The notes under the pieces are model-generated. The model was given only the letters and a program-made list of their open reading frames with translations. It was not told the origin of the DNA and did not search any database. This document shows positions 55,623-63,908 of a DNA stretch of 64,000 nucleotides, one piece after another. The number at the start of each line of letters is the position of its first letter. Position 1 is the first letter of the stretch. A program made the translations under genes and the position numbers. Origin of the DNA: UBA2231 sp964415175 (GTDB taxonomy: Bacteria > Elusimicrobiota > Elusimicrobia > Elusimicrobiales > UBA9959); NCBI GenBank assembly GCA_964415175.1, contig CAYPYG010000010.1, positions 17,788-81,787 on the forward strand, in the 5' to 3' direction.

Positions 55623-55907
55623 ATGAGAAGTTCAAACAAAAAAACCTGGACCGTTTATATAGTCCGTTGCGCCAACGGGACGCTCTATACCGGCATAACC
55701 AACGACCTGGCGGGCCGCATAGCCGACCATAACGCGGGCAGGGGGGCCAAATACACCGCCTCCTTCGGCCCGGTGGAACTGGCCTGGCGGCGACGGAAGA
55801 AGGACCGCTCCTCGGCCTCTAAGCTGGAGGCGGCCATAAAAAAACTCGCCCGCGCCGAAAAGGAGGCCCTGATTTCCCGCCCCGCCGCCCGATTTAGTAA
55901 ACTATAA
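55623..55907 (+). CDS. GIY-YIG nuclease superfamily protein (UPF0213/YhbQ type)
   Basis: A 94-residue single-domain GIY-YIG protein: TVYIVRCANGTLYTGITNDLAGRIADHN corresponds to the GIY...YIG core (here VYI and YTG) with the catalytic Arg, then KYTASFGPVELAW and KLEAAIKKL as in the YhbQ/UPF0213 family. Members are small DNA- or RNA-acting proteins of uncertain role. ATG 55623 gives the standard N-terminus; the longer frame upstream runs through the palindrome and is not protein-like. Confidence 0.9.
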   Translation: MRSSNKKTWTVYIVRCANGTLYTGITNDLAGRIADHNAGRGAKYTASFGPVELAWRRRKKDRSSASKLEAAIKKLARAEKEALISRPAARFSKL

Positions 55908-55935
55908 GAAGATAACCGAGCTCCCTTTCCAACGG

Positions 55936-57327
55936 ATGCCTGAAAAAAAAGAACTGTGCGCACTTATACTCGCCGCCGGCATGGGGACGAGGATGAAGTC
56001 CGCGCTGCCGAAAGTCCTGCACGAGCTGGGCGACCTGACGCTGGCGGCCCGCGTCATAAAAAAGGTGGCGGCCCTGCGCCCGGCGCGCATCGTGGTGGTC
56101 GTCGGGCATAAAGGGGAGATGGTCCGCGAGCGGCTCGGCGCCTGGCTGGCGAAGAACCCCGTCGGGGCCGAGGTCGTTTTCGTGACGCAGAAATCGCTGA
56201 CCGGCAGCGGCCGCGCCGTGCAGGAGGCCGCGCCGGCGATAAAGGGCTTCGCCCATACCCTTATAATCTGCGGCGATGCGCCGCTCTTCAGGCCCGCCAC
56301 AATAAAAAAGCTCGCCTCTTTCTATTTCCGCGGCCGGCCCGGCTGCGTCGTCATGACGGCCGACCTGGCGGATCCCGGCAGCTATGGCCGCATCATACGC
56401 GGCCATGGCGGCGCGGTGAAAGCCATAGTCGAGGCCTCCGACGCTTCGCCGGCGGAGCTGGCCGTAAAAGAGGTTAATTCCGGCACTTATTTCTTCCATA
56501 CCCCGGCGCTCTTGAAGGCGCTGAAAACGCTCAAGCCCAAGGGCCCCAAACGGGAGTACTACCTGACCGACACGCTGGAGGCCATACTTGCCGCCGGCGG
56601 AAAGGTCCTGGCGGTAAAAGCCGCCGACGAAAGCGAGATAGCCGGTATAAATTCCAGAAAAGACCTGGCCGGAGCCTATAAGATGCTTAATAAGCGCGTT
56701 ATCGAAGAACTCATGGACAAGGGCGTGACCGTCAAGGACCCCGCCGCTACCTACATAGAGGAAGGCGTTAAAATAGGCCCGGACACCGTCATTTACCCCG
56801 GCGTGCACATAAAGGGCGCGACCGTCATCGGTTCCGGCTGCCGCATAGGCCCCAGCGGCGTCATAGAGGACTGCCGCATCGAGGACGGCTGCGAAGTGAA
56901 GTTCTCCTGCTTCCTGACCGGCAGCCGCCTGCGCAGGGATTCCGTCGTGGGGCCGTTTGCCCACCTGCGCCCCGGCGCGGACATCGGCCCCGCGGCCAAG
57001 GTCGGCAACTTCTCCGAGGTGAAGAAGTCGCGCGTCGGCCGCGGTTCCAAGGTCCCGCACCTCAGCTATGTCGGCGACACGACGATGGGGGAGAAGGTCA
57101 ATGTCGGCGCCGGCACCATCACCTGCAACTACGACGGGAAGAACAAGCACGGGACCGTGATAGGCGACGGCGTCTTCATCGGCTCCAACACCAATCTCGT
57201 GGCCCCGGTGAGGATCGGGAAGGGCGCGCTGATAGCGGCGGGCTCAACCATAACCGAGAACGTTCCCGCGGGGGCGCTGGCCCTGGCCCGCTCGCGGCAG
57301 GTGCTCAAGAAAAGAAAGGGGAACTGA
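55936..57327 (+). CDS. glmU: Bifunctional UDP-GlcNAc pyrophosphorylase / glucosamine-1-P acetyltransferase
   Basis: A 463-residue enzyme for the last two steps to UDP-GlcNAc. The N-terminal uridylyltransferase has LILAAGMGTRMKSALPKVLH, CGDAPLF and the YYLTDTLE region; the C-terminal left-handed beta-helix has NFSEVKKSRVG, SYVGDTTMG and VGAGTITCNYDGKNKHGT. A TATAAG box at 55903-55908 overlaps the previous stop; no ribosome site is seen before the ATG. prs follows one base later. Confidence 0.96.
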   Translation: MPEKKELCALILAAGMGTRMKSALPKVLHELGDLTLAARVIKKVAALRPARIVVVVGHKGEMVRERLGAWLAKNPVGAEVVFVTQKSLTGSGRAVQEAAPAIKGFAHTLIICGDAPLFRPATIKKLASFYFRGRPGCVVMTADLADPGSYGRIIRGHGGAVKAIVEASDASPAELAVKEVNSGTYFFHTPALLKALKTLKPKGPKREYYLTDTLEAILAAGGKVLAVKAADESEIAGINSRKDLAGAYKMLNKRVIEELMDKGVTVKDPAATYIEEGVKIGPDTVIYPGVHIKGATVIGSGCRIGPSGVIEDCRIEDGCEVKFSCFLTGSRLRRDSVVGPFAHLRPGADIGPAAKVGNFSEVKKSRVGRGSKVPHLSYVGDTTMGEKVNVGAGTITCNYDGKNKHGTVIGDGVFIGSNTNLVAPVRIGKGALIAAGSTITENVPAGALALARSRQVLKKRKGN

Positions 57328-57328
57328 A

Positions 57329-58276
57329 ATGGTTGACTCCTGGAAGACCGGCCCGCTCCGCATATTCACCGGCAGCGCGAACCCCGCGCTGGCGCAGAAG
57401 ATCTGCGACGCCCTCAGCGTCCCGCTCGGCCAGGCCAAGACCGGCCGCTTCGCCGACGGAGAGATAGACGTGCAGATCATGGAGAACGTCCGCGGCTGCG
57501 ACTGCTACGTCATACAGCCCACCTGCCCGCCCGTCAACGAGAACCTGATGGAGCTGCTGATCATGCTCGACGCGCTGCGCCGGGCCTCGGCCGGCCGCAT
57601 AACGGCCGTCATCCCCTATTACGGCTATGGCAGGGCCGACCGCAAGCCTGCCCCGCGCGTGGCCATCACGGCCAAGCTGGTGGCCAACCTGATAACCTCG
57701 GCCGGCGCCAACCGCGTGGTCACGATAGACCTGCACGCCGCCCAGATACAGGGGTTCTTCGACATACCGATGGACCACCTCTACGCCCGGCCGGTCGTCC
57801 TGGATTATGTCCGCGAGCATAAGATGTCCAACTTCATAGTGGTCTCGCCCGATATGGGCAGCGTGGAGCGCGCCCGGTCCTTCGCCAAACGTCTGGACGC
57901 CGGGCTGGTCATCATAGACAAGCGGCGCCCGCGGCCCAATGTCGCCTCGGTCTACAATATCATCGGCTCGGTGGAAGGCAAGCACTGCCTGATATTCGAC
58001 GATATGGTCGACACCGCCGGCACCCTGACGGCCGTGGCGGCCGCCATAACCGAGCGCGGGGCCTCCGGGATAACCACTTTCTGCACCCACGGGGTGCTCT
58101 CCCGCGACGCGGTGGAGAAGATAGAGGCCTCCCCCATAAGCGAGCTGGTCCTGACCGACACTATCCCGGTGGCCTCAAAAAGTGCTAAAATCAAGACCGT
58201 CACCGTGGCCCCGCTTCTGGCCGAAGCCATCAAACGCAACCACGGCGGCCATTCCATAAGCGAGCTTTTCTATTGA
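57329..58276 (+). CDS. prs: Ribose-phosphate pyrophosphokinase
   Basis: A 315-residue class I PRPP synthase that supplies PRPP for nucleotides, His and Trp. Family motifs: RFADGEIDVQI, YYGYGRADRK (usually YARQDRK), VVTIDLHAAQIQGFFDIPMDHL (in parts), VVSPDMGSVERAR and the PRPP loop LIFDDMVDTAGTL. glmU-prs-rplY-pth is a widely conserved order. Confidence 0.97.
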   Translation: MVDSWKTGPLRIFTGSANPALAQKICDALSVPLGQAKTGRFADGEIDVQIMENVRGCDCYVIQPTCPPVNENLMELLIMLDALRRASAGRITAVIPYYGYGRADRKPAPRVAITAKLVANLITSAGANRVVTIDLHAAQIQGFFDIPMDHLYARPVVLDYVREHKMSNFIVVSPDMGSVERARSFAKRLDAGLVIIDKRRPRPNVASVYNIIGSVEGKHCLIFDDMVDTAGTLTAVAAAITERGASGITTFCTHGVLSRDAVEKIEASPISELVLTDTIPVASKSAKIKTVTVAPLLAEAIKRNHGGHSISELFY

Positions 58277-58312
58277 GAGGCCGGCTTTTTTTCAGCGGTT
58301 CAGGAGGAAGTG

Positions 58313-59029
58313 ATGCAACAGGTGAACGTTTCAGCCCAGCCCCGTGAGAAGACGGGCGGCAAGGGCGCTATCAGCTCCGTGCTCGGCAAGGGCATGGTCC
58401 CGGCCGTGGTCTACGGCGGCGAGAAGAAGCCCGTCTCCGTCATGGTCGGGGAGAAGGAGATCGCCGGCGTGCTCAAGTTCGGCGACAACGCCCTCATAAA
58501 GCTCAAGTACGGCTCAGAAGAGGAGAACGTCATCATCAAGGTCGTGCAGCGCCACGTCGTGACCGACAGGGTCATACACCTGGACTTCCAGCGCATCCGG
58601 CTGACCGACAAGATGAAGTTCAAGGTCCACGTCAAGCTCGTCGGCGAACCCCAGGGCGTGAAGCTGCAGGGCGGCATCATGGAGCACGCCCTGCGCGAGT
58701 TCAACGTTCTCTGCATGCCGACCGAGATCCCCAAGGAGATCGAGGTCGACGTCACGAGCCTCAAGATCGGCGATTCCATCCGCGTCAAGGACGTGAAGTC
58801 GAAGGTCGAGCTGACCGACGACCCGAACCATGTCGTCGTCAGCGTCATCGCGGCCAAGGAAGAGGTCGTAGAGACCCCCGCGGCCGCCGCCGCCGGCACG
58901 GCCGAGCCCGAGGTCATAGCCAAGGGCAAGAAGGAAGAGGAAGGCGCGGAAGGCGCCAAGCCCGCCGCGGGAGCCAAGCCCGCGGCCGGCGCCAAGCCGG
59001 AAGAGAAGAAGGCCGAACCCAAGAAGTAA
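58313..59029 (+). CDS. rplY: Ribosomal protein L25 / general stress protein Ctc
   Basis: A 238-residue long-form bL25 (TL5/CTC type) that binds 5S rRNA. The N-terminal L25 domain (PREKTGGKGAISSVLGKGMVPAVVYGG, in parts) and the C-terminal beta domain (KVHVKLVGEPQGVKLQGG) are complete. The last 45 residues are a lysine/alanine/glutamate tail with a GAKPAA repeat. ATG 58313 follows AGGAGG; a GTG three bases earlier is also in frame. Confidence 0.95.
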   Translation: MQQVNVSAQPREKTGGKGAISSVLGKGMVPAVVYGGEKKPVSVMVGEKEIAGVLKFGDNALIKLKYGSEEENVIIKVVQRHVVTDRVIHLDFQRIRLTDKMKFKVHVKLVGEPQGVKLQGGIMEHALREFNVLCMPTEIPKEIEVDVTSLKIGDSIRVKDVKSKVELTDDPNHVVVSVIAAKEEVVETPAAAAAGTAEPEVIAKGKKEEEGAEGAKPAAGAKPAAGAKPEEKKAEPKK

Positions 59030-59047
59030 GGCGGCCCTTCTCACAAC

Positions 59048-59093
59048 GGGAGCGGGAGCCGGCATCTGTTTCGGTTCCCGCTCCCCGCTTTTT
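59048..59093 (+). terminator. Terminator-like hairpin after rplY
   Basis: GGGAGCGGGAGCCG (59048-59061) pairs with CGGTTCCCGCTCCC (59072-59085), one G-U pair, followed by CGCTTTTT. A second small hairpin CGC-TTTTTAA-GCG overlaps the tract. Some read-through into pth is likely, as pth starts 15 nt later. Confidence 0.75.
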
Positions 59094-59107
59094 AAGCGGG
59101 AGGGGGA

Positions 59108-59689
59108 GTGGAAGACCAGGTACAGCTCGCGGTCCTGCTGGGTAACCCGGGACCGGAATACGAAAGGACGAGGCACAATATCGGCTTCATGGTCGCCGAC
59201 CTGGCCGCCGGCCGCCTGGCGCCCGGGGAGCGCTGGCGCGACTGGAAGGGCCTCGGCCTTTACGTGGAATTCTCCAGCGGCGGCCGCCGCCGCTTCCTCC
59301 TCAAACCGCAGACCTATATGAACCTCTCCGGGCGGGCCGTACAGAGCCTGGGCGGTTTCTATAAAGTGCCGGCCCCGGCCATACTGGCCGTCTACGACGA
59401 TCTGGCGCTCCCTTTCGGCAAACTGCGCATACGCAAGGACGGGTCCGGCGGGACGCATAACGGCATGAACTCGGTCATCGAGGCCGTCGGTCCGGCGCTG
59501 CCGCGGCTGCGCCTGGGCATCGGTCCCAGGCCGGCGCATATCCCCGGGACGAATTTCGTGCTTTCCAGGTTCTCTAAAGAAGAGGAGGAGCGTCTGCCGG
59601 CCTTCCTGGCCGCCGCCTGCGACGCCCTGACCGGGACTTTCTCGGACGGGGTGGAGAGGGCGATGAACGCTTTCAACAATGCACTTTAA
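59108..59689 (+). CDS. pth: Peptidyl-tRNA hydrolase
   Basis: A 193-residue enzyme that recycles peptidyl-tRNA released from stalled ribosomes. GNPGPEYERTRHNIGFMV carries the catalytic His, LKPQTYMNLSG and VYDDLALPFGKLRIRKDGSGGTHNG (in parts) are diagnostic. Start is GTG 59108 just after AGGGGGA. It ends overlapping a small membrane protein gene by 11 nt. Confidence 0.95.
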   Translation: MEDQVQLAVLLGNPGPEYERTRHNIGFMVADLAAGRLAPGERWRDWKGLGLYVEFSSGGRRRFLLKPQTYMNLSGRAVQSLGGFYKVPAPAILAVYDDLALPFGKLRIRKDGSGGTHNGMNSVIEAVGPALPRLRLGIGPRPAHIPGTNFVLSRFSKEEEERLPAFLAAACDALTGTFSDGVERAMNAFNNAL

Positions 59690-59918
59690 CGTACCGCCGC
59701 TGCTGAAGATAATCCTCGGCTTCGCTTTCCTGACGGCCGGCATGGGGTATCTCTACAAGCCGGACCTGATGCTCAAGCTCAACAAGATCCTGCGCGAGAC
59801 CGTCCTCAACGATTCCTGGGTCGCGCTCAACCGCAGGAGCGTGGGCCTGCTGCTGGCGCTGCTCGGGGCGCTGCTGCTCTACATGGGCTTCGACAGGCTG
59901 GGACCGCTCTATCCCTGA
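59679..59918 (+). CDS. Small membrane protein
   Basis: A 79-residue protein with two hydrophobic helices (about 7-24 and 54-71) flanking a basic/amphipathic loop (KPDLMLKLNKILRETV). Family not recognised; such short two-helix proteins occur downstream of pth in several genomes, but I cannot name it. It overlaps pth, and a terminator follows. Confidence 0.6.
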   Translation: MHFNVPPLLKIILGFAFLTAGMGYLYKPDLMLKLNKILRETVLNDSWVALNRRSVGLLLALLGALLLYMGFDRLGPLYP

Positions 59919-59941
59919 CGCCCTCTTCCGGGCATGAAAAA

Positions 59942-59972
59942 ACCGCCGGGGAATCTCCCCGGCGGTCCTTTT
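59942..59972. terminator. Bidirectional terminator
   Basis: ACCGCCGGGG (59942-59951) pairs perfectly with CCCCGGCGGT (59957-59966), flanked by AAAAA on the left and CCTTTTCC on the right. It separates the pth unit from the reverse-strand small gene. Confidence 0.9.
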
Positions 59973-59988
59973 CCGGCACGCGGCCGCG

Positions 59989-60162
59989 CTAGTTCGTATT
60001 GACGGCCCGGCCCTTGCCGTTCCCGGTCACGAGAAAAAGCCAGACCAGCTTGTCCGTGGATCTCATGATCTCCCGCCAGGGTTTCCCCTTGACGGCGGGT
60101 TTATCCCCGGTGCGCCGGGGATTGTCGGATTCGTACCTTCTGGAAAGTTCTTCCCAGGTCAT
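59989..60162 (-). CDS. 57-residue protein of unknown function
   Basis: A small reverse-strand gene. It begins at ATG 60162 behind AGGGGGG at a 5-nt spacing, and starts MTWEELSRRYESDNPRR, a polar helix, followed by basic residues and a short hydrophobic stretch (KLVWLFLVTGN). A TATACT box lies about 60 nt upstream. No family is recognised; the ribosome site and position between terminator and promoter make it a plausible gene. Confidence 0.5.
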   Translation of the reverse strand: MTWEELSRRYESDNPRRTGDKPAVKGKPWREIMRSTDKLVWLFLVTGNGKGRAVNTN

Positions 60163-60223
60163 CTGTCCCCCCTCTGAACCCCCGGTTTCGGGCGCTGAAA
60201 CCCATGGGGTCCCCTCCAACAAA

Positions 60224-60229
60224 GTATAG
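60224..60229 (-). promoter_or_regulatory. -10 box of the 57-residue gene
   Basis: TATACT on the reverse strand would start a transcript near 60217 with a leader of about 55 nt that contains the AGGGGGG ribosome site. Confidence 0.4.
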
Positions 60230-60292
60230 CCCGCGCGGACGCCGGCCGGCAGGGCCAGCGGGCCTACCCGCGGCCGGGTCCAAAGTCCCGGG

Positions 60293-60718
60293 TCACTCCT
60301 TCTTGCGCAGCAGCAGGTCGCCCGCCTTCGAGATCAGCAGCAGTTCCTCTCCAGTGGCGCCGTAAAAATCGCCGGGCCTCGGAACGCCTATCTCGCCGTG
60401 CGTGTTGAGGAAAGCCTCCAGGCGGAATCTGAACGGCAGGAGCTCCGGAAGTATCAGGTCCGAGCCGTCCATCGAGTACTGCAGCGGGAAAGAGGGGTTT
60501 ATGATCTTCAGCACGGCGAAAGGGACACCCGCCTCGCCGCGGGCCACGATGAAGAGCATGGTGTTGGACTTGAGAACCTTCTGCCCCGGCACGGGCTCCA
60601 GTTCCACCGTCCCGGAGACGCTGAAGGCGGCGCGCAGGAGGTAAGGCGAAAGGAACCAGGCCGCCGCCGCGCAGACGGCCAGCAGAAGAGAGAGATAGAA
60701 CCGCTTTTTCAGCAACAT
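60293..60718 (-). CDS. Membrane-anchored protein with CcmI/CycH C-terminal-like domain
   Basis: A 141-residue protein with one N-terminal transmembrane helix (about 8-28) and a soluble domain. SGTVELEPVPGQKVLKSNTMLFIVAR, PFAVLKI, FPLQYSMDGSDLI and GEIGVPRPGDFYG (quoted in parts) follow the pattern of the C-terminal apocytochrome-chaperone domain of CcmI/CycH (fvfar, PlAvlr, LddsdaM, GdpxpGDl). In cytochrome c maturation that domain is normally fused to a TPR protein; here it is alone and no other ccm genes are nearby. Function is inference. Confidence 0.6.
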   Translation of the reverse strand: MLLKKRFYLSLLLAVCAAAAWFLSPYLLRAAFSVSGTVELEPVPGQKVLKSNTMLFIVARGEAGVPFAVLKIINPSFPLQYSMDGSDLILPELLPFRFRLEAFLNTHGEIGVPRPGDFYGATGEELLLISKAGDLLLRKKE

Positions 60719-60727
60719 CCGGCTTTG

Positions 60728-60733
60728 ATTCTA
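60728..60733 (-). promoter_or_regulatory. -10 box of the CcmI-like gene
   Basis: TAGAAT on the reverse strand ends 9 nt before the ATG at 60718, with no ribosome site in the gap; the same arrangement as at 12294 and 43910. Confidence 0.5.
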
Positions 60734-60872
60734 TAAAATAGGGAGGGCGCCGCGCATCCGTATTCCCGGGCGGCGCGGCGCAATAATCATTTAATATTCA
60801 TTTAACAACCCCTTTATTGAAGAGCGGGGGGCGCCATGTTAAACTGTTACTGTAGATCTTAAGGAGCTGACC

Positions 60873-63062
60873 ATGGCCGACGATTATACCGAACTTGAGC
60901 AGCTGGTCAACGACGTTACCAGCATAGATACCGCGAGGATGACCCTGCGCTGGGCGCTCGAGCGCCTCAACGGCATCGAGAAAGAGCGCGCCGGGCTCAG
61001 GAAGGACCTCGGCCTTTCCGAGGAGGGCCGCAAGAGCCTCGAGGCCCGCGTGCGCGAACTCGAGGAATCCTTCCGCAGCCGCGCCAAGGCCCTGGACGAG
61101 AAAGAAGGCTTTTATTCCAGGCTGGAAGCCACCATGTCGCTGTTGGGCGAAGGCAAGCTGGACCTGCAGCAGCTGCTGCGCAAGGAGACCCGCCTGGACC
61201 AGCTGCGCGCCGGGCTGGAGGAGGAATACCAGGCCAAGTTCGAGGAACTCGACCGCAAACAGAAGTCGGTCATAGAGCGCTGGAACCGCCGCCTGTTGGA
61301 CGTGGAGGCCCAGTACGCCGCCCGCCTGAGCGAGGCGCAGGCGGAATACGATTCGCTCCGCTCCGGGATGGAAGCCGAGCACCAGTCCCGTCTGACCGCG
61401 CTGGAGAAGAATTACAGGTCCAGGGAGGCCGGCCTCAAAGCCCGCATCGACCTGCTGGAGAAGTCCCTGCGCGGTTCGGAGGGGGACGTCGAGTCCCGCC
61501 GCCGGGAGCTCGAGAGCGAGTTCCTGGCCAAAAAGACAGGACTCGAGGAGAATTTCCTCCGCCTGCGCACCGAACTGGAGTCTTCGCTGGACGCCAGGCT
61601 GCGTTCGGTAGACGCCGCGCACGCGGAGCAGCTGCGCTCGCTGGAGTCCACCTGGTCCGTGGAACGCGCCCGGCTGCTCGAGGAGCAGAGGGCGAGGGAG
61701 TCGCAGTTCAAAGCGGCGCAGGAGAAGATAGGGGAGCTGGAGAGCGAACTGGCCTCGGCGCGGGACCGCGCGGCGGCGGAAGCCGCGGCTCTGCTCGCGA
61801 AAAAAGAGGAGTTTTTCCGCTCGCGTACCGCCGAACTGGAGCGCAGGCTGGCCCAGGCGGAGGAAGAGCAGTCCGCCGAAGTGTTCAGGCGGATAAGGGA
61901 AAAAGAGGAGCTGTTCGACCGGACGCTGGCGGAAGCCGAAGCCCAGCGGGAGCGGGACCGCGCGGCGTTCGAGGCGCGCGCGAAAGAGGAACGCGACTTC
62001 GCCGAAAGGCGGCTCTCGGAACTTTCCGCCGCCGCCGCCGAAAAGGAACGGGAACTGGAGGGCACGGCGCGCTCCCTGCGCGCCGAACTGGCGGCCGAAC
62101 GGGAGCGTCTCGGGGCGCTGGCCGCCGCCGCCGAAAAGAGCGCGGAAGAGGCCCGCGCCGGGATCCGGCGCCTGCTCGAGCTCAACCGCCGCGCCGGGGA
62201 GGAGGCCGTGGCCGCCGAGGCCGGCTTCAGCCGCGAGCTGGCGGAGGTCCGCGCCGCGGCCGAAAAGGAGGCGCGTGAGCGCGTGGAGGAGGCCGTGAAG
62301 GTCCGTACCGCCGCCGCGGCGGCCGAGATAGAGGCGCTGAAGTCCGCGAAGGCCGGGCTGGAGGAGAAGGCCGCCCGCCTGGAGGACGAACTGTCCGCGG
62401 CCCGCGCCGAAGCCGCCAGGCTCGAACGCGAGTACCGCGCCAGGGAGGTCCTGGAGAAGGACTCGGCCCGGTCCGAAAAAGCCGCCGAAGAGGCCGGGCG
62501 CGCCCGCGCCGCGCGGGAGAAGGAAGGCCTGCTGGCCGAGCTGGGTAAGCGCGAGAAACTCCTGGAGGCCGCCGGCCTGAAGATCGCCGATCTCGAGAAG
62601 CGGCTGGCCTCCCACGGGCAGGAGGCCGCCGAAGTCGTGCTCGGGCGGCTGGCCGGGCAGGAGGAAAAGTTCAGGGAGATCATCGCCGGGTTCCAGAAGC
62701 GGCAGCTGGAGCTGGAAGCGGGCTATTTCACGCAGCTCGAGCGGGCCCGTGGGGATTACGAGGAGCGCCTCGCCCGGGCGGAAGAACTGACCGCGGGCAG
62801 GGAGAAGCTGCTCAAGGAGCGCGAGGCGGCCTGCGCCCGCCGTCAGCGGGAACTGGACGCCGTGCAGGAGGAGCTCCTTTCCAGGGGCTCCGCCATGGAA
62901 AAAGAGTTGTCGGAGCGGCTCCGGGCCGCGGCCGAGACCGGGCGCGGGCTGGACGTCCGCCGCCTGGAACTGGAGCGCGACTACGCCGGCCGGTCCGCGG
63001 AGGTCGAGAAACTGCGCCTCGAACTCTCCAGGGCCATAGCCGCCTATAAGGGCAGGAAATGA
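60873..63062 (+). CDS. Long coiled-coil protein
   Basis: A 729-residue protein that is almost entirely heptad-rich helix (Glu, Lys, Arg, Ala, Leu) from about residue 10 to the end, with no signal peptide, no transmembrane helix and no ATPase motif. The first 45 residues (YTELEQLVNDVTSIDTARMTLRWALERL in part) may form a distinct capping region. It could be a cytoskeletal or scaffold protein. AAGGAGC precedes the ATG, and the next gene, a membrane protein, overlaps by ATGA. Similarity searches will be misleading because of low complexity. Confidence 0.8.
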   Translation: MADDYTELEQLVNDVTSIDTARMTLRWALERLNGIEKERAGLRKDLGLSEEGRKSLEARVRELEESFRSRAKALDEKEGFYSRLEATMSLLGEGKLDLQQLLRKETRLDQLRAGLEEEYQAKFEELDRKQKSVIERWNRRLLDVEAQYAARLSEAQAEYDSLRSGMEAEHQSRLTALEKNYRSREAGLKARIDLLEKSLRGSEGDVESRRRELESEFLAKKTGLEENFLRLRTELESSLDARLRSVDAAHAEQLRSLESTWSVERARLLEEQRARESQFKAAQEKIGELESELASARDRAAAEAAALLAKKEEFFRSRTAELERRLAQAEEEQSAEVFRRIREKEELFDRTLAEAEAQRERDRAAFEARAKEERDFAERRLSELSAAAAEKERELEGTARSLRAELAAERERLGALAAAAEKSAEEARAGIRRLLELNRRAGEEAVAAEAGFSRELAEVRAAAEKEARERVEEAVKVRTAAAAAEIEALKSAKAGLEEKAARLEDELSAARAEAARLEREYRAREVLEKDSARSEKAAEEAGRARAAREKEGLLAELGKREKLLEAAGLKIADLEKRLASHGQEAAEVVLGRLAGQEEKFREIIAGFQKRQLELEAGYFTQLERARGDYEERLARAEELTAGREKLLKEREAACARRQRELDAVQEELLSRGSAMEKELSERLRAAAETGRGLDVRRLELERDYAGRSAEVEKLRLELSRAIAAYKGRK

Positions 63063-63592
63063 TCATGAACAAGGGAAAAGCGGTCAGGTGCGTTCCGGCG
63101 GAACTCTTCCGCGGCCTGCAGGACCTGTCCCGCGGGCTCTGGGAGGAGAAGAACCCCGCCGCGGTACGCCTGGGCGCGCTGCTGGAGGAATTCGGCGACG
63201 AGGTCTCCTCCATGGAAAAACTGCTCGGCGACCACGAGGCCGCCTGCTCGGCCCGCCTGTCCGAGGCCGGGCGGGCGTACGCCGCGAAAGAGGCGCAGTT
63301 GCTGGCGCGGATAGACGAACTGCGGGAGCGAACGACGGCGCCGGAGGCCGGCCCGGCGGACGAGCCCCGGTCCCTCCCGCCCGTTCCGGAGCCCGCGCCC
63401 CGCCCCGCGCCGCGTCTGGAGGAGAACAGGGAGATCTTCGTTTTCGCGCTCCTCGTCTCGGTGCTGACCTCGGCGCTGGGCGTCATCGGCGGCTACCCTT
63501 ACCTGGTGTTCGCCGGCGCGGCCGCTTTCGCCCTTTTCGCCGCCGTCTTCCTCCTTGTGCTGGCGGGCGGCTATTTCGACCGGCGCCGCTGA
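63059..63592 (+). CDS. Membrane protein paired with the coiled-coil protein
   Basis: A 177-residue protein: a helical cytoplasmic N-terminal half (about 10-95) with coiled-coil potential, a Pro-rich linker (PPVPEPAPRPAPR), then two transmembrane helices (about 127-146 and 148-170). The ATG overlaps the coiled-coil gene's stop; an internal ATG at 63065 is an alternative. Together they suggest a membrane-tethered filament or scaffold, which is inference. Confidence 0.7.
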   Translation: MIMNKGKAVRCVPAELFRGLQDLSRGLWEEKNPAAVRLGALLEEFGDEVSSMEKLLGDHEAACSARLSEAGRAYAAKEAQLLARIDELRERTTAPEAGPADEPRSLPPVPEPAPRPAPRLEENREIFVFALLVSVLTSALGVIGGYPYLVFAGAAAFALFAAVFLLVLAGGYFDRRR

Positions 63593-63908
63593 TCCCCGCC
63601 GCCGGGCGGGGGGACGGCCCCGGCTGGCTGGCCCGCATCTCCACTTCACATAACGTCGCTATTGAGGCATCTTTATGAAAGGATGTGCTTTGCCATGCTC
63701 AAAATCGCATGATGTGGTCTACGCGGGCGATAGTGATAATTCCCGCTCTGTTGGGCGCATACTTGACAGCGCGATAGCCGTCTGTAAGAATATGGCGGTC
63801 GGCGCAGGACAGGGGAAAAGGGGCGGGCCGATGTTTTCAAAATTCAATTGTAACGGGAGCCGTGCGCTTCGGGCGTATGGCTTTGTCTATTGTCATGGAG
63901 GAAAACTT
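63593..63908. other. Intergenic region with promoter
   Basis: About 316 nt that is AT-richer than its surroundings from 63640. I find no RNA gene. A frame from ATG 63675 runs unbroken into the next gene, but its predicted sequence is not protein-like and the downstream ATG has the signal peptide and ribosome site. Confidence 0.5.
63763..63791 (+). promoter_or_regulatory. Promoter of the last gene
   Basis: TTGACA (63763-63768) with TAAGAAT beginning 16 nt later (63785). A leader of about 110 nt would precede the ATG at 63909. Confidence 0.5.

Noticed and set aside
60798..62615. Long reverse-strand frame opposite the coiled-coil gene
   Set aside because: The forward frame has a ribosome site, a start and heptad periodicity; the reverse frame is a complement of Glu/Arg/Ala codons giving Leu/Phe/Gly repeats.
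63675..63908. N-terminal extension of the last gene
   Set aside because: The frame is open to ATG 63675, but the downstream ATG 63909 has GGAGG and a clean signal peptide, and the promoter falls inside the extension.
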